The notes beneath the pieces are model-generated. The model saw nothing but the letters and a program-made list of their open reading frames with translations. It did no database searches and was not told where the DNA came from. DNA of 64,000 nucleotides from Natronorubrum bangense (lineage in GTDB: Archaea > Halobacteriota > Halobacteria > Halobacteriales > Natrialbaceae), in NCBI RefSeq assembly GCF_004799645.1, contig NZ_CP031305.1, positions 2,790,001 through 2,854,000 on the forward strand. The letters are read 5' to 3'. A program made the position numbers and the translations under genes. The number at the start of each line of letters is the position of its first letter. Within the stretch, counting starts at the first letter, position 1. Of this stretch, positions 30,448 to 39,516 are shown in pieces.

Positions 30448-32370
30448 ATGGCAAAGAGGCTCAGATTCAACGTTAGTGTCGACGACGGCGGCGTTCCCCG
30501 GACAATAAAACGCTCTATTGAGAAGGGGATGCGCGATGCCTCGTGGCAGATCGTTGAACGTGGCGAAGACGTTGCCACCGATCGGATCGTCCAACGCGAT
30601 GCCATCTGGCAGTGGGATCTGATCGGTTCGTTTCAAACGAACTCGAAGAAGGACCCCAGAGGCCGCATAGCAATCCTCGCGAACACATCTGACCACGCGG
30701 CCCCACTCGAGCACGGAGCGCAGTACGGAGCGCGTGGGCCGCCGCTCGCACCTCTGATCCTCTACTTGATGACCAAGTTCGGGACGAGTGGGTTCGGGGG
30801 AAGTCCAAAACTTCGTCCCGGTCCTGGTGGCGGCACCGGTACGCAGAGCGCAGACGTTCCAGAAGGCTACCGCATTTTCAATCAGGATAGCCTGAAGGGA
30901 GATTTTGACGAGTTCTTCTACGGGCAGAAGCTGCGTGTTCTGGATCTCGAGTCCTCCGCGTTCTCGAACGGAATCGTGCGCGGAAAGTTTGACTCCCACC
31001 TTCTGATTGAAGTTGATGGACAACTCGTCGAAGTGCCGTGGGACGGCAGCTCTTCATGGCGACTACTGGGCGGGCAACTGTGGGATGATCTCGCACCTGC
31101 CGATCAGATGGATCTCATTCGGTCTCTGTTCGATCAAGTGAATCGAGGTCCAGGCATGGATGCACCGTACGGCCTCGCGTACGAGCAACTGCCACAGGCT
31201 GATCTTGACGCGATTGACGACACCTATCTGAAATTCGTTGATGCGAACAAGAATCCCCGTTCGGTCATGCGTGCCACTGAGAGGCTTCGACAGATCGGTC
31301 AGTTACCCTCTGATCGGAGCGAGAACGCGCACATTCTCGAGGCTGGTCCGCCACAATTAGACGGAGACGACTACTTTGGTACGCAACCGTTCGTGGAGCA
31401 AGGCGGTCTGTACTACGAGCGGAACAGACACCTGGATGTGTGGAACCACGAGTTAATGCACCTGTGGATCAACGCCCAGGGATACGATTACAGCAGCGAC
31501 AAAGATCACTCACAACTGGGGACGTACCGGCGTGGTAATCTTCTCGAGTGGACCGTCAATCCAGATGGATTTACTGACGACTACCAGTTGCACAGAGATC
31601 CCGAGCTGTTCATGCTATACAGCCATGATAACAGGACTACACCGATAGAGTGGGATCATATTGTTGAGACGGTCCCCGATTACGTTGACGGTCTCGATCC
31701 CACCCCTGGGAGTGAGATCGTGGATCAGCCCGGACCCGAGGTATTCGACCCGAGTAACCCACAAGTTCGGGAAGGCGACCAGATCGACATCATGTTCGAC
31801 GATGCGGTGTTCCCGACCACGTACGAGTTTACCAACGACCAGCCGTTTCAGGTTGGACCGGACGAGTGGCAGTACGAGGTCAGAGACACTGAGGTGAACA
31901 ACCCGGATTTCTTCTCTGTTGACTCTGAGGGCAATCCAGTCGGTGCGACGGTCGATGTTTGGGAGCGAGTAGGGGGCAGTGCTTCGTTCGAGGGGCCGTT
32001 AGACGGTCAGCAGTACTTGACGACGGATATGCAATCAAATCCCCGTCTGGCGTACGCAGAGGCGCTGAATCGGACGCTGTATACACACATCTATGCGAGA
32101 AGCCAGGAGTACGGCACTGGCAATGAGGATCTTGGCTGGTACACAGCATTGTACGATGGCTACGGAATGACGAATACACATGAGACGGCTGCGGTCATGA
32201 CGCAGATCATGCGTACACAGGTCTCAGAAGCCGGAGATCGTCGATATGTGGCCGATAACATTGAGCGAATTGCCACCGTTCACCCATATCTGATGGAAAC
32301 GTGGCTGAATCTCTTCGAGCCGTCTGATCTGGCAAAGGCTGAATTAGACAGAATGGGTATCAACTACTAA
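30448..32370 (+). CDS. HK97-gp10-like neck/tail protein fused to putative metallopeptidase
   Basis: 640 aa. Residues 1-115 look like an HK97-gp10-type neck/tail-completion protein: basic amphipathic N-terminus (TIKRSIEKGMRDASWQIVERGEDVATDRIV), FQTNS, APLEHGAQYGARGPPLAPLILYLMTKFG. After a Gly/Pro linker (118-135) comes an extra region of about 500 residues with HELMH at 334-338 (zinc-peptidase HExxH) and THETAA at 577-582, a possible third ligand. The ordinary gp10-like protein is about 120-150 aa, so this is a large fusion. The target is unknown; capsid-carried peptidase is inference. Confidence 0.75.
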   Translation: MAKRLRFNVSVDDGGVPRTIKRSIEKGMRDASWQIVERGEDVATDRIVQRDAIWQWDLIGSFQTNSKKDPRGRIAILANTSDHAAPLEHGAQYGARGPPLAPLILYLMTKFGTSGFGGSPKLRPGPGGGTGTQSADVPEGYRIFNQDSLKGDFDEFFYGQKLRVLDLESSAFSNGIVRGKFDSHLLIEVDGQLVEVPWDGSSSWRLLGGQLWDDLAPADQMDLIRSLFDQVNRGPGMDAPYGLAYEQLPQADLDAIDDTYLKFVDANKNPRSVMRATERLRQIGQLPSDRSENAHILEAGPPQLDGDDYFGTQPFVEQGGLYYERNRHLDVWNHELMHLWINAQGYDYSSDKDHSQLGTYRRGNLLEWTVNPDGFTDDYQLHRDPELFMLYSHDNRTTPIEWDHIVETVPDYVDGLDPTPGSEIVDQPGPEVFDPSNPQVREGDQIDIMFDDAVFPTTYEFTNDQPFQVGPDEWQYEVRDTEVNNPDFFSVDSEGNPVGATVDVWERVGGSASFEGPLDGQQYLTTDMQSNPRLAYAEALNRTLYTHIYARSQEYGTGNEDLGWYTALYDGYGMTNTHETAAVMTQIMRTQVSEAGDRRYVADNIERIATVHPYLMETWLNLFEPSDLAKAELDRMGINY

Positions 32371-32663
32371 TGAGACTCGAGTTTGTAGACCGCGTTGGTG
32401 AGCAGGGCGTCGTTCACGGCGATCCCTGGGAATTTGACTACGACGGTCGATACCGCACGCAACTCGAGCGCGAGATAGCGCCGTACGAAGAGGTGGACAT
32501 GGAGGTTCCGATCGACGACGGCGACCTTCCCGAACAAGTCCGTACCAACCTTCATGAAAGCGAATCAGCGCCACCAGAGCGCCGCTTGAAGATGCTCCGT
32601 AGGAAGTTGGTATCCAGTCGCTACATCAAGGAGCTGAATCTGGTATTGGACGACAGCGAATAG
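32370..32663 (+). CDS. Small structural-operon protein
   Basis: 97 aa, ATG overlapping the upstream stop (TAATG). RLEFVDRVGEQGVVHGDPWEFDYDGRYRTQLEREIAPYEEVDMEVPIDDGDLPEQVRTNLHESESAPPERRLKMLRRKLVSSRYIKELNLVLD: a beta N-half and a basic helix near the end. It may be specific to the fusion protein upstream. Not recognised. Confidence 0.6.
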   Translation: MRLEFVDRVGEQGVVHGDPWEFDYDGRYRTQLEREIAPYEEVDMEVPIDDGDLPEQVRTNLHESESAPPERRLKMLRRKLVSSRYIKELNLVLDDSE

Positions 32664-32682
32664 CAGGACATTATGGCGAGTT

Positions 32683-32874
32683 ATGGACATTGACAGTTTA
32701 GATCCCGAGCTTGTGGATCGAGCGTTTAAGCTTCAAGAGAAGATCAAGCGCGAAGGTCTACAGGGAATTGGGTACATGGAAGCTGCACACTTCTATATGG
32801 AGCGGAATGCGGCTGACACGGTATCGAAGCACATTGAGAAGGAATTGAGATCCCAGTTCGGGGGTGGGAAGTGA
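32683..32874 (+). CDS. 63-residue helical protein
   Basis: MDIDSLDPELVDRAFKLQEKIKREGLQGIGYMEAAHFYMERNAADTVSKHIEKELRSQFGGGK: helical and charged. The stop overlaps the GTG start of the next gene (GTGA). Unknown role in head-tail joining. Confidence 0.6.
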   Translation: MDIDSLDPELVDRAFKLQEKIKREGLQGIGYMEAAHFYMERNAADTVSKHIEKELRSQFGGGK

Positions 32875-33422
32875 ACGAGAAGGAGGCCATACAGCGTACC
32901 GTTCAAGTTCTCAGCGAGAATTTGCCTTCTGACGTTACTGTTCGAACGGAGGGTGGCGGCGAGTTCCAGAACTTTCCGTGTGTCATTGTTTCGTGGACTA
33001 CCCGGCGTCTCGATCGACTGCAAGGCAACAATCCGTATGCCGGTGTTACTCGTGACGAGAACGGGAACGCCGTCTCAGAAGTCCTTCACGCATATTTTGA
33101 AATGCGGTTGGATCTCTGGATCAAGACGTACGACGACGAGCAGATCCGCATGGCCGATGAACCCCACTGGGGCGAGGAAGGGCGTGACGAGCTGGTGAAC
33201 ATGGTTCACGAGGTCTTTCTCCCCTACGAATATCGACCCGAACAATTCCACGAGGATACGTTCGAGTGGCAGGTTGGCGACGGTCTCTCTCGTTCGAAGC
33301 CAACTGAAGAACCCAACTGGTTCGAGACGGACCAGACGGTGACATTCCGCTACGTCAAGGAAGTCACCAACGACGACGTTGACACCCTCGAGTCGATCGA
33401 GCGCAACGTCAACGCGGAGTAG
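32871..33422 (+). CDS. Tail-completion/terminator-like protein
   Basis: 183 aa, GTG start. QRTVQVLSENLPSDVTVRTEGGGEFQNFPCVIVSWTTRRLDR...HAYFEMRLDLWIKTYDDEQIRMADE...LVNMVHEVFLPYEYRPEQF, then FRYVKEVTNDDVDTLESI. The strand-helix layout and its place just ahead of the sheath fit a tail terminator that caps the tube. Assigned from position and pattern. Confidence 0.65.
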   Translation: MNEKEAIQRTVQVLSENLPSDVTVRTEGGGEFQNFPCVIVSWTTRRLDRLQGNNPYAGVTRDENGNAVSEVLHAYFEMRLDLWIKTYDDEQIRMADEPHWGEEGRDELVNMVHEVFLPYEYRPEQFHEDTFEWQVGDGLSRSKPTEEPNWFETDQTVTFRYVKEVTNDDVDTLESIERNVNAE

Positions 33423-33463
33423 CTCTCTCGCTCTCCGTTTTTGCGGTTTATCTAATCTACAAT

Positions 33464-34510
33464 ATGGTTACTATTGGAAATACTATTCTACCCGGCGTAC
33501 AGACTACTGTCCAGAGTTCGCGCTCTGTTGGCGTCAATGTCGGTTCCCCCGGTGAGACTGGTCTGGTTGGTCAGGCTGATCTCATCGATGGGACCGCTTC
33601 TGCTAATGAAGTTCACAGAATTACCAGCGCACCAGCTGCTGAGACGGTGTTCGGTCGAGAAAGCCCGCTTGCTGTGAACATCGGAAATGCGCTCGCAGAG
33701 GGCGCGTTCCCGGTCTATGCAGTTGCACCCAGTGGGTCGCTACCAGCAGACTATGAATCAGCGATCGACGCGCTGATCGAAGAGGAAGGCGACCGTCTGG
33801 ATTTCATTGGACTTGTGGAAACCGACGAAGCAGTTGCAGGCTATCTCCATGACGCGGTGAAGGACATGGAGTCCAACGGAGATTTCGCTATTGCCATTGC
33901 TGGAGCAGACGTCGATCAAAACGACGTTTCGTCATACAGCAATTCGTTCGACTCCTCTCGAGTACAGCTCGTGTATCCAGCCACTGATGCTGACGGTGAG
34001 AGTATCATTGGTTCTTACATCGGCCTTCGATCCCGACTCGGCATGAACGCCAGTCCGATGCGCAAGCGCCTGTCGACTGTGCGTGATCTATCTGTCTCTC
34101 TGAGCCGTGACGAAATGGAGTTGCTCTCCTCGGAGCGAGTTAATCCGATCAAGAACGAGCGGGCTGGAGCGCTCGTCATCGACGATATGACGACGGTTGA
34201 GGATTCCAACAACGAGGAATCCGAGTTCCGACAGGGGATCTCCCGACTTGTCACTGACTACGTTACCGTGGTCGTGAACGATAACTCGGACACCTATATT
34301 GGCGAACTTCACACTCAGTCGTCTCGGAACGCGCTCCGAGAGACGATCAAGTCCGAACTCAAGGCACTTCTCGAGCTTAACGCTATCACCGGCTACAACA
34401 TTGAGGTTGAGCCGATCAGCGCGATGGAAGCTCGCGTGAACGTGGGCATTGAGACGGTCAAGCCTCTGCGCAACATCCGCGCAGTGGTCACGGCAGGCGA
34501 GGTCGAATAA
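33464..34510 (+). CDS. Contractile tail sheath protein
   Basis: 348 aa, shorter than T4 gp18 but near the minimal sheath core. PGVQTTVQSSRSVGVNVGSPGETGLVGQADL at the start is typical of sheath N-termini. The C-terminal core carries FRQGISRLVTDYVTVVVNDNSDTYIGELHTQSSRNALRETIKSELKALLELNAITGYNIEVEPISAMEARVNVGIETVKPLRNI, matching the sheath C-terminal handshake/inner domain. It is directly followed by the tube gene. Presence of a sheath defines this as a myovirus-type provirus. Confidence 0.9.
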   Translation: MVTIGNTILPGVQTTVQSSRSVGVNVGSPGETGLVGQADLIDGTASANEVHRITSAPAAETVFGRESPLAVNIGNALAEGAFPVYAVAPSGSLPADYESAIDALIEEEGDRLDFIGLVETDEAVAGYLHDAVKDMESNGDFAIAIAGADVDQNDVSSYSNSFDSSRVQLVYPATDADGESIIGSYIGLRSRLGMNASPMRKRLSTVRDLSVSLSRDEMELLSSERVNPIKNERAGALVIDDMTTVEDSNNEESEFRQGISRLVTDYVTVVVNDNSDTYIGELHTQSSRNALRETIKSELKALLELNAITGYNIEVEPISAMEARVNVGIETVKPLRNIRAVVTAGEVE

Positions 34511-34567
34511 GCCAATCTCGTTTTTGAGCGCTTTTCGAGCGATTTGCAGTTACTACTTTAATCTTCT

Positions 34568-34966
34568 ATGGTTGACAGAAAAGAATCAGCGGCAGACATT
34601 CGTGTGAACGTCGGTGAGGAACAGGTCCCAGTGGAACAGCTCAGTGTCAGCAAGGACATTGAAATTGAGACGATCTATGGTGCGGGCAACATCATCCCGT
34701 CCGGGTTCTCTATTAACCGGATCGAGTACGGTGGCAACATGACGATCAAGGGCAACAAGAAGGATCTCGAGCCGAAGTTCTTTGATGAGAACGGCGTTCC
34801 CAAAGTCCTGCCTGCCATCATCATTACGCACCTCGATGGCAGCCCAACGTCGTATGACACGGTTTTGGTGACGAATCAGGGCTACGAAGTTACGTCTGGT
34901 GAGACCACGGAAACGGCGTTCGAGTTCGTGGCAATGTCGAAAGACGGCGACACGAATCCACAGTAG
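34568..34966 (+). CDS. Tail tube protein
   Basis: 132 aa. Follows the sheath gene. RVNVGEEQVPVEQLSVSKDIEIETIYGAGNIIPSGFSINRIEYGGNMTIKGNKKDL...GVPKVLPAIIITHLDGSPTSYDTVLVTNQGYEVTSGETTETAFEFVAMS matches the tube/Hcp-type beta barrel. It forms the inner conduit for DNA. Length is normal. Confidence 0.85.
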   Translation: MVDRKESAADIRVNVGEEQVPVEQLSVSKDIEIETIYGAGNIIPSGFSINRIEYGGNMTIKGNKKDLEPKFFDENGVPKVLPAIIITHLDGSPTSYDTVLVTNQGYEVTSGETTETAFEFVAMSKDGDTNPQ

Positions 34967-35060
34967 GCGGTTCTGAACAGTAGCACGTCTTCGCTCCAGA
35001 AGGCGGGCGATCCCGCGTTTCCCCATTCAAGCGGTCTCTATATACGCAATTTAATTTACT

Positions 35061-35543
35061 ATGAGTGACACTAACGAGTCAGAAAAGAGTCGATCGAAAC
35101 TCTACGATATGGTTGTTCGCGGGAAAACCTACCGCGAGACACTGGATTTCGAAATGTTCGGCGAAGAGGTTGAGGTTGTTCTCCGGCCTCTCGTCGATGC
35201 AGAGTTCTTACCGATCACGGCGCTGATGCAGGAACTTCTCGACATTGACGAGGAGGAAGCTATTGAGCAGATCCGTGAGGCGAAAGAAGAGGCAGAAAAA
35301 GAGCACGGCGAAGGCGCACCCATTGACATTTCAGTGTTCGATGAAGATTTCGTGCTCTTGATGCAGAAGGCCGCGAAGCTCGGTATCGACGGAGAGTCAA
35401 TGGGACACACCCAGGAGGAAGTCGATTTCATGGTTGAGAACATGGTCGGCGGATACTCCGTTGAGTTAGGCGGCGAGGTTCTCGATCTGGCGGGTGACAT
35501 TCGAGACGCTGAGCGCTTTCGTGGAAGAGGGGCCAGCCGCTAA
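35061..35543 (+). CDS. Tail assembly chaperone, upstream frame
   Basis: 160 aa. YDMVVRGKTYRETLDFEMFGEEVEVVLRPLVDAEFLPITALMQELLDIDEEEAIEQIREAKEEAEKE...: the acidic two-domain form typical of gpG/gp24-like chaperones that coat the tape measure. The last 15 codons overlap the next frame, and the chain ends with a basic RFRGRGASR that looks out of place, suggesting that a fraction of ribosomes shift frame before it. Confidence 0.8.
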   Translation: MSDTNESEKSRSKLYDMVVRGKTYRETLDFEMFGEEVEVVLRPLVDAEFLPITALMQELLDIDEEEAIEQIREAKEEAEKEHGEGAPIDISVFDEDFVLLMQKAAKLGIDGESMGHTQEEVDFMVENMVGGYSVELGGEVLDLAGDIRDAERFRGRGASR

Positions 35544-35787
35544 CGTCTATCTCCTTTCAGCAAAGGCTGGCGTTCCCCTTGCGGTGACGCAGGCCGAACT
35601 GACGCCGCTCCAGCGAATGGTGCTGGAACTGAGCATGGTCAAAGAGCAGGAAGAGCAGGAGGCTGCGATGAACAGCGCCGGTTCCGGTTCTGGCAGCGGT
35701 CAGTTGAACAGTATGGCACGACCGAACGGCGGTGGCCGGACAGAGACAACTACTTATGTTAACGTAGGATCAGATGACCAAGAATAA
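35494..35787 (+). CDS. Tail assembly chaperone extension, probably made by +1 frameshift
   Basis: The frame open from about 35494 encodes FVEEGPAANVYLLSAKAGVPLAVTQAELTPLQRMVLELSMVKEQEEQEAAM..., which continues smoothly from ...DIRDAERF of the upstream frame. CGC-TTT-C at 35514-35520 allows a tRNA-Phe to slip from TTT to TTC (+1). The fusion 35061-35787 would be about 241 aa. Frameshifted chaperone pairs before the tape measure are a classic tailed-phage feature. The ORF has no good independent start (only GTG). Confidence 0.8.
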   Translation: MTFETLSAFVEEGPAANVYLLSAKAGVPLAVTQAELTPLQRMVLELSMVKEQEEQEAAMNSAGSGSGSGQLNSMARPNGGGRTETTTYVNVGSDDQE

Positions 35788-37615
35788 CGTACGAGTCACC
35801 GTCAATCTTATCGATAATTTCTCGGGCACTCTCGAGCGTCTTGAGCGGCGACTCGATAAGATTAGCAAGAAGACGATCACTCCCGAGTTCCACATCAAGG
35901 GCAAGGGAGACATCGAGAACCTGAAGCTCCGAATGGAGTCGATCGATGAAGTCATCGAGACGATGCTCCAGATTTTCGGTGACAGGAAAATTACGGAGAC
36001 AAAGGCGAAGATTGAGAATCTGAGTGGCATCGAGAACGTCTACATCAAGACACACGACCATGAGCTGAACAAGACGATTGCCAAGATGGAGGCGCTGAAA
36101 CGGAAGCGCCAAGTTCAGAATACACTGGCTGCACAGGACGACTTCTTAGGAAACATTGCTCGATCTAACCGTCGTGCTCGTCGAATAGAGGGAAGTGCGG
36201 TGCAGCCAACTCGAGAGTTTAATGTTGGGGATACGTCCGTCTTAGCGGCAGCTCAAAGACAGAGACGCCGACAAGAGGTTCGTAACCGCAACCTTGCGGC
36301 GAGCATCATTCCGAATGAACTGTTCGAGAATGTCATGTCTCGAGGAAGAGGCTCAGGTGGCGGTGGTCGTGGTCCAGGCCTTCCGGGACTTGGCGGTGGA
36401 GGCCGCGACGATGATGACGGTTCCATTTTCCGTAGGCTTGGGAAGGGCGCTCACAAATGGCTGATCCCGAAAGGGCAGCTATCGCAAGACCTCTTCGCGT
36501 TCATCATGCCGTTCATGGCGGTCGCATACACGGCCATCATGGGAATGGCTGCGACGATGGGTGCAACGGCAGCAGCGGGGCTATCCGTGGGCCTTCTTGG
36601 AATAATTGGCTTCGGCGAAAACGCTGCGGATAGCCTGCACTTGGCACAAGTCCGCTTACGCCTGTTCGGTCGTGAGCTGTTCAAAGTCTTCAAGCCGGTC
36701 ACGAAGACGTTCGCGCCTGTCATGGATTCGTTCTTCCGACAAGCGCCTCACGCACTCGGTCGCTTAACCGGGAGCTTCCAACAGCTCATGGTCTTCGTCC
36801 CCGCGCTCCGTCGACATGGAGAGGGAATTATTAGCTGGATTGATGCGCTGATTCTGAAGACAGTTCAACTTCAGCCTCAAATCTCACAACTAACCTCTCG
36901 GTTCGGGCAGCTCATGGGACAGAAGCTTCTCGACTTCTTCGGGTGGCTCGTCGACGAGCTGTACGAGAATCAGAACGCGATCGTTCAGGTGCTGAGTGTC
37001 GGTAAGTCGTTCCTGATTCTGGTCTACCGTATCTTCATGCTCTGGGGCCTGTTGATCGGTGTACTCCAGCCCGTTGCAGATGTCATCTCGAGAATCGCGA
37101 ACCTTCTGACTAACAAGTGGGTGGCTGGAATGGCCGCCTTCTTGGTCGTATTCACGGTCTTTATTGCGGCAATGACGAAGGCGCTGGCGCTCATGGCGGT
37201 CATGAAGACGATGGGACTCGCTGGCGCGTTCATTGCGATGATTGCGCCGATCCTACAGGCAACCGGCGCGATCTACGCTTACACGGCGGCCCTTGTGGGT
37301 GCGGCGAAGGCAAAGGCGCTCTTACTCGGTCTGACCGGTGTTGGTGCCGTTCTCGCAATTGCGGGTGCAGCAGCAGCCATGTCTGCTGTTGAAGGATTCA
37401 CGTCCGACATTGACACTGGTGACCGGGGCGCTGGTTCTGGCTTTGGTGGCGGTTTCGGTGGGGCACCTGCGGGTGCCGTTGCTGGCGGAACGACGGTCAT
37501 CAACATTCAGGGCGACGTTGGAAAGGACGAGTACAACAAGATGAAAGACGACTTCCCCGGACTCTACCGGCAGGAAGCTGACTACGATGTCGGCACGAAG
37601 AGACCGACCTTCTAA
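35774..37615 (+). CDS. Tape measure protein
   Basis: 613 aa. Long N-terminal coiled-coil part (LERRLDKISKKTITPEFHIKGKGDIENLKLRMESIDEVIETMLQIF), a Gly-rich break (RGRGSGGGGRGPGLPGLGGGG, about 190-210), then several hydrophobic helices (FIMPFMAVAYTAIMGMAATMGATAAAGLSVGLLGIIG; WVAGMAAFLVVFTVFIAAM; further segments) and a Gly-rich end. This is the tape-measure layout; the length would set a tail of roughly 90 nm by the usual 1.5 angstrom per residue rule (inference). Overlaps the chaperone frame by 14 nt. Confidence 0.9.
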   Translation: MTKNNVRVTVNLIDNFSGTLERLERRLDKISKKTITPEFHIKGKGDIENLKLRMESIDEVIETMLQIFGDRKITETKAKIENLSGIENVYIKTHDHELNKTIAKMEALKRKRQVQNTLAAQDDFLGNIARSNRRARRIEGSAVQPTREFNVGDTSVLAAAQRQRRRQEVRNRNLAASIIPNELFENVMSRGRGSGGGGRGPGLPGLGGGGRDDDDGSIFRRLGKGAHKWLIPKGQLSQDLFAFIMPFMAVAYTAIMGMAATMGATAAAGLSVGLLGIIGFGENAADSLHLAQVRLRLFGRELFKVFKPVTKTFAPVMDSFFRQAPHALGRLTGSFQQLMVFVPALRRHGEGIISWIDALILKTVQLQPQISQLTSRFGQLMGQKLLDFFGWLVDELYENQNAIVQVLSVGKSFLILVYRIFMLWGLLIGVLQPVADVISRIANLLTNKWVAGMAAFLVVFTVFIAAMTKALALMAVMKTMGLAGAFIAMIAPILQATGAIYAYTAALVGAAKAKALLLGLTGVGAVLAIAGAAAAMSAVEGFTSDIDTGDRGAGSGFGGGFGGAPAGAVAGGTTVINIQGDVGKDEYNKMKDDFPGLYRQEADYDVGTKRPTF

Positions 37616-37624
37616 ACCTAATAT

Positions 37625-38164
37625 ATGATCTCAAGCGCAATTAATAGCTTCAATTCAAGATATAACACGGCCCTGGATATACTAAGGAGTCAGTCTCCGT
37701 TTAGTATCTCAGGAAACGGCATCTATTTTGGACCCCATTTCGTTCCCGAGCGTATTCAGATCGGGAAGGAGCGGAACCTTGTGCGACACGCCAACTTCTG
37801 TGGTCTCGAGGATGTTTTCGAAATTCATGGAAAGAACCGTGAGATCCATGTCTCTGGCAAGTTGCGTCAGAACGAGCTGCAGGCATTTGAAAACGTACTC
37901 GACCACAATCAGACAGCGGACCTAATCACACCGGGATTCTCCGGTGAGATCCGCGTCGTAAAGGGCGAATACGAAGGACCGATCGGTTGGGACCCAATGA
38001 CTGAGCAGTATTTGTGGAGCTATAATCTGGATCTCGTCAGTACCGGTCTCGACGAGGCTGGGCACCTCAGATTCTACAACAAGGGTGTCGTTGACGATGG
38101 GCGCTCTTCTTCTTCTTTCACTCCTGCCTCTGGTAGAACGATGGGCTACGGAAGGAGCAGCTAA
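37625..38164 (+). CDS. Tail tip protein in gpU-like position
   Basis: 179 aa between tape measure and hub. SPFSISGNGIYFGPHFVPERIQIGKERNLVRHANFCGLEDVFEIHGKNREIHVSGKLRQNELQAFENVLDHNQTADLITPGFSGEIRVVKGEYEGPIGWDPMTEQYLWSYNLDLVS is beta-rich and resembles distal tail/LysM-region proteins (P2 gpU or T4 gp53 place). Identity rests on order and general pattern. Confidence 0.65.
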   Translation: MISSAINSFNSRYNTALDILRSQSPFSISGNGIYFGPHFVPERIQIGKERNLVRHANFCGLEDVFEIHGKNREIHVSGKLRQNELQAFENVLDHNQTADLITPGFSGEIRVVKGEYEGPIGWDPMTEQYLWSYNLDLVSTGLDEAGHLRFYNKGVVDDGRSSSSFTPASGRTMGYGRSS

Positions 38165-38166
38165 CT

Positions 38167-39516
38167 ATGACTCAGAGTTGTGACTTTCAGAACGGCCTCG
38201 AGCTACGCTTCTTGCGGACGGGCGTCAAGCTTCGTGCGTACGAGGCAAGTGTTCGCCTTAGTCGCGACCGCTTCTCGTACGCCCGTGTGAAAATCTCGAG
38301 AGAGGCGGCGGCTCTGCTCGTCGATCGGCACGAAGAGGAGGGCCTCGAGTACGAGCCTGTAATCATCTCTGTTGGTGGAGTCGATCAGGGACGATACGTC
38401 TACGATCCAGAAGAGGTTCGAACGGTTCAGGGCGACCAGCAGGCGTGGGTGACGCTCAGTGATCCACTGACCCGACTTAATCGAACGACGATTACTCAGG
38501 TCTGGGACAGCGTGACCGTCGACGACGCTATCCAGAAGATCGTGGGTATGATCGATGATCCCCACAACGCAATTACACGGGTTGACTACATCGACGAAGG
38601 CGTTGAGGGCGCTGATTCATTCAACAATCGGGCGATCATCAACCAACTCGTCAATCTGAGTGAGGATGCGATGACAACCGCAGAAAGGACGCAGGGCAGC
38701 AACAGTCGCTTATCTCGGTTGCGCCGATTCGTTGAGAACTACAATGTATGGAAGATCGAGACGGCGATGGATCTCATGCCCTACGTCGATGCTCCCGATT
38801 ATCAGGGCGGATTCGAGTTCGAGGATACTCCCCTACTTGATGCCTTATTCCAGGTATGCAATGAGTTTGGCTTGGTTCCGTGGGTGAAGACTGACGGAAC
38901 GTTGTGGATCGGCCTTCCCGAACTCGCTGATACCCGAGTAATTCCGATCTACGGAGATCCCTCGATAGACAAGTACGTCATTCAGCAGTACAACGTCACT
39001 CGAGGGCACAGCCACGCTCACAAAGTGACGGCAAGGGGGTCTTCGTGGAGATACCGCAGCGCTGACCGGTCTACTGCAAATCTCTATCCAGAGGCTGAAG
39101 CGTGGGTGGGTGACGGAGACAAAGTTATCTCGTTCGATGAACCAATCAGGGTTCGATCTGCAACGGCGCTCGAACGATACGTCCGGGGTGTTCTCATCAA
39201 TGAGTATGCTCGGTACAAGAACGGCAACATCGTCTTCAACGGAATTGCATCAACGGACAGTGTTCACTTGGTCGAGCTGGGGATCGGCGATTCGATCTTC
39301 GTGTCTCCCCAAATCGAGCAGCACTGTGACGACAACGTAGACGGCGGACACTTCGTCGTCAACGAGATCCAGCACGACATCAATACCAGGGTCGGATGGC
39401 AGATCACGGCGACGGTAGGCGGCCTTCCAGACGGTGACATTCAGTCGAAGGCTGTGATGGTTGATCGTCGTCGTGACATTGTGTACGACTCGATAGCGGA
39501 CTTCGTGGAGGGATAA
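38167..39516 (+). CDS. Baseplate hub protein (gpD/gp27-like)
   Basis: 449 aa. Follows the gpU-like gene and precedes the spike, like P2 gene D. SVRLSRDRFSYARVKISREAAALL, VTLSDPLTRLNRTTITQVWDSVTVDDAIQKIVGMI and LLDALFQVCNEFGLVPWVKTDGTLWIGL fit the hub's tube-like and ring domains. It forms the ring on which the spike sits and through which the tape measure exits. Confidence 0.75.
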   Translation: MTQSCDFQNGLELRFLRTGVKLRAYEASVRLSRDRFSYARVKISREAAALLVDRHEEEGLEYEPVIISVGGVDQGRYVYDPEEVRTVQGDQQAWVTLSDPLTRLNRTTITQVWDSVTVDDAIQKIVGMIDDPHNAITRVDYIDEGVEGADSFNNRAIINQLVNLSEDAMTTAERTQGSNSRLSRLRRFVENYNVWKIETAMDLMPYVDAPDYQGGFEFEDTPLLDALFQVCNEFGLVPWVKTDGTLWIGLPELADTRVIPIYGDPSIDKYVIQQYNVTRGHSHAHKVTARGSSWRYRSADRSTANLYPEAEAWVGDGDKVISFDEPIRVRSATALERYVRGVLINEYARYKNGNIVFNGIASTDSVHLVELGIGDSIFVSPQIEQHCDDNVDGGHFVVNEIQHDINTRVGWQITATVGGLPDGDIQSKAVMVDRRRDIVYDSIADFVEG

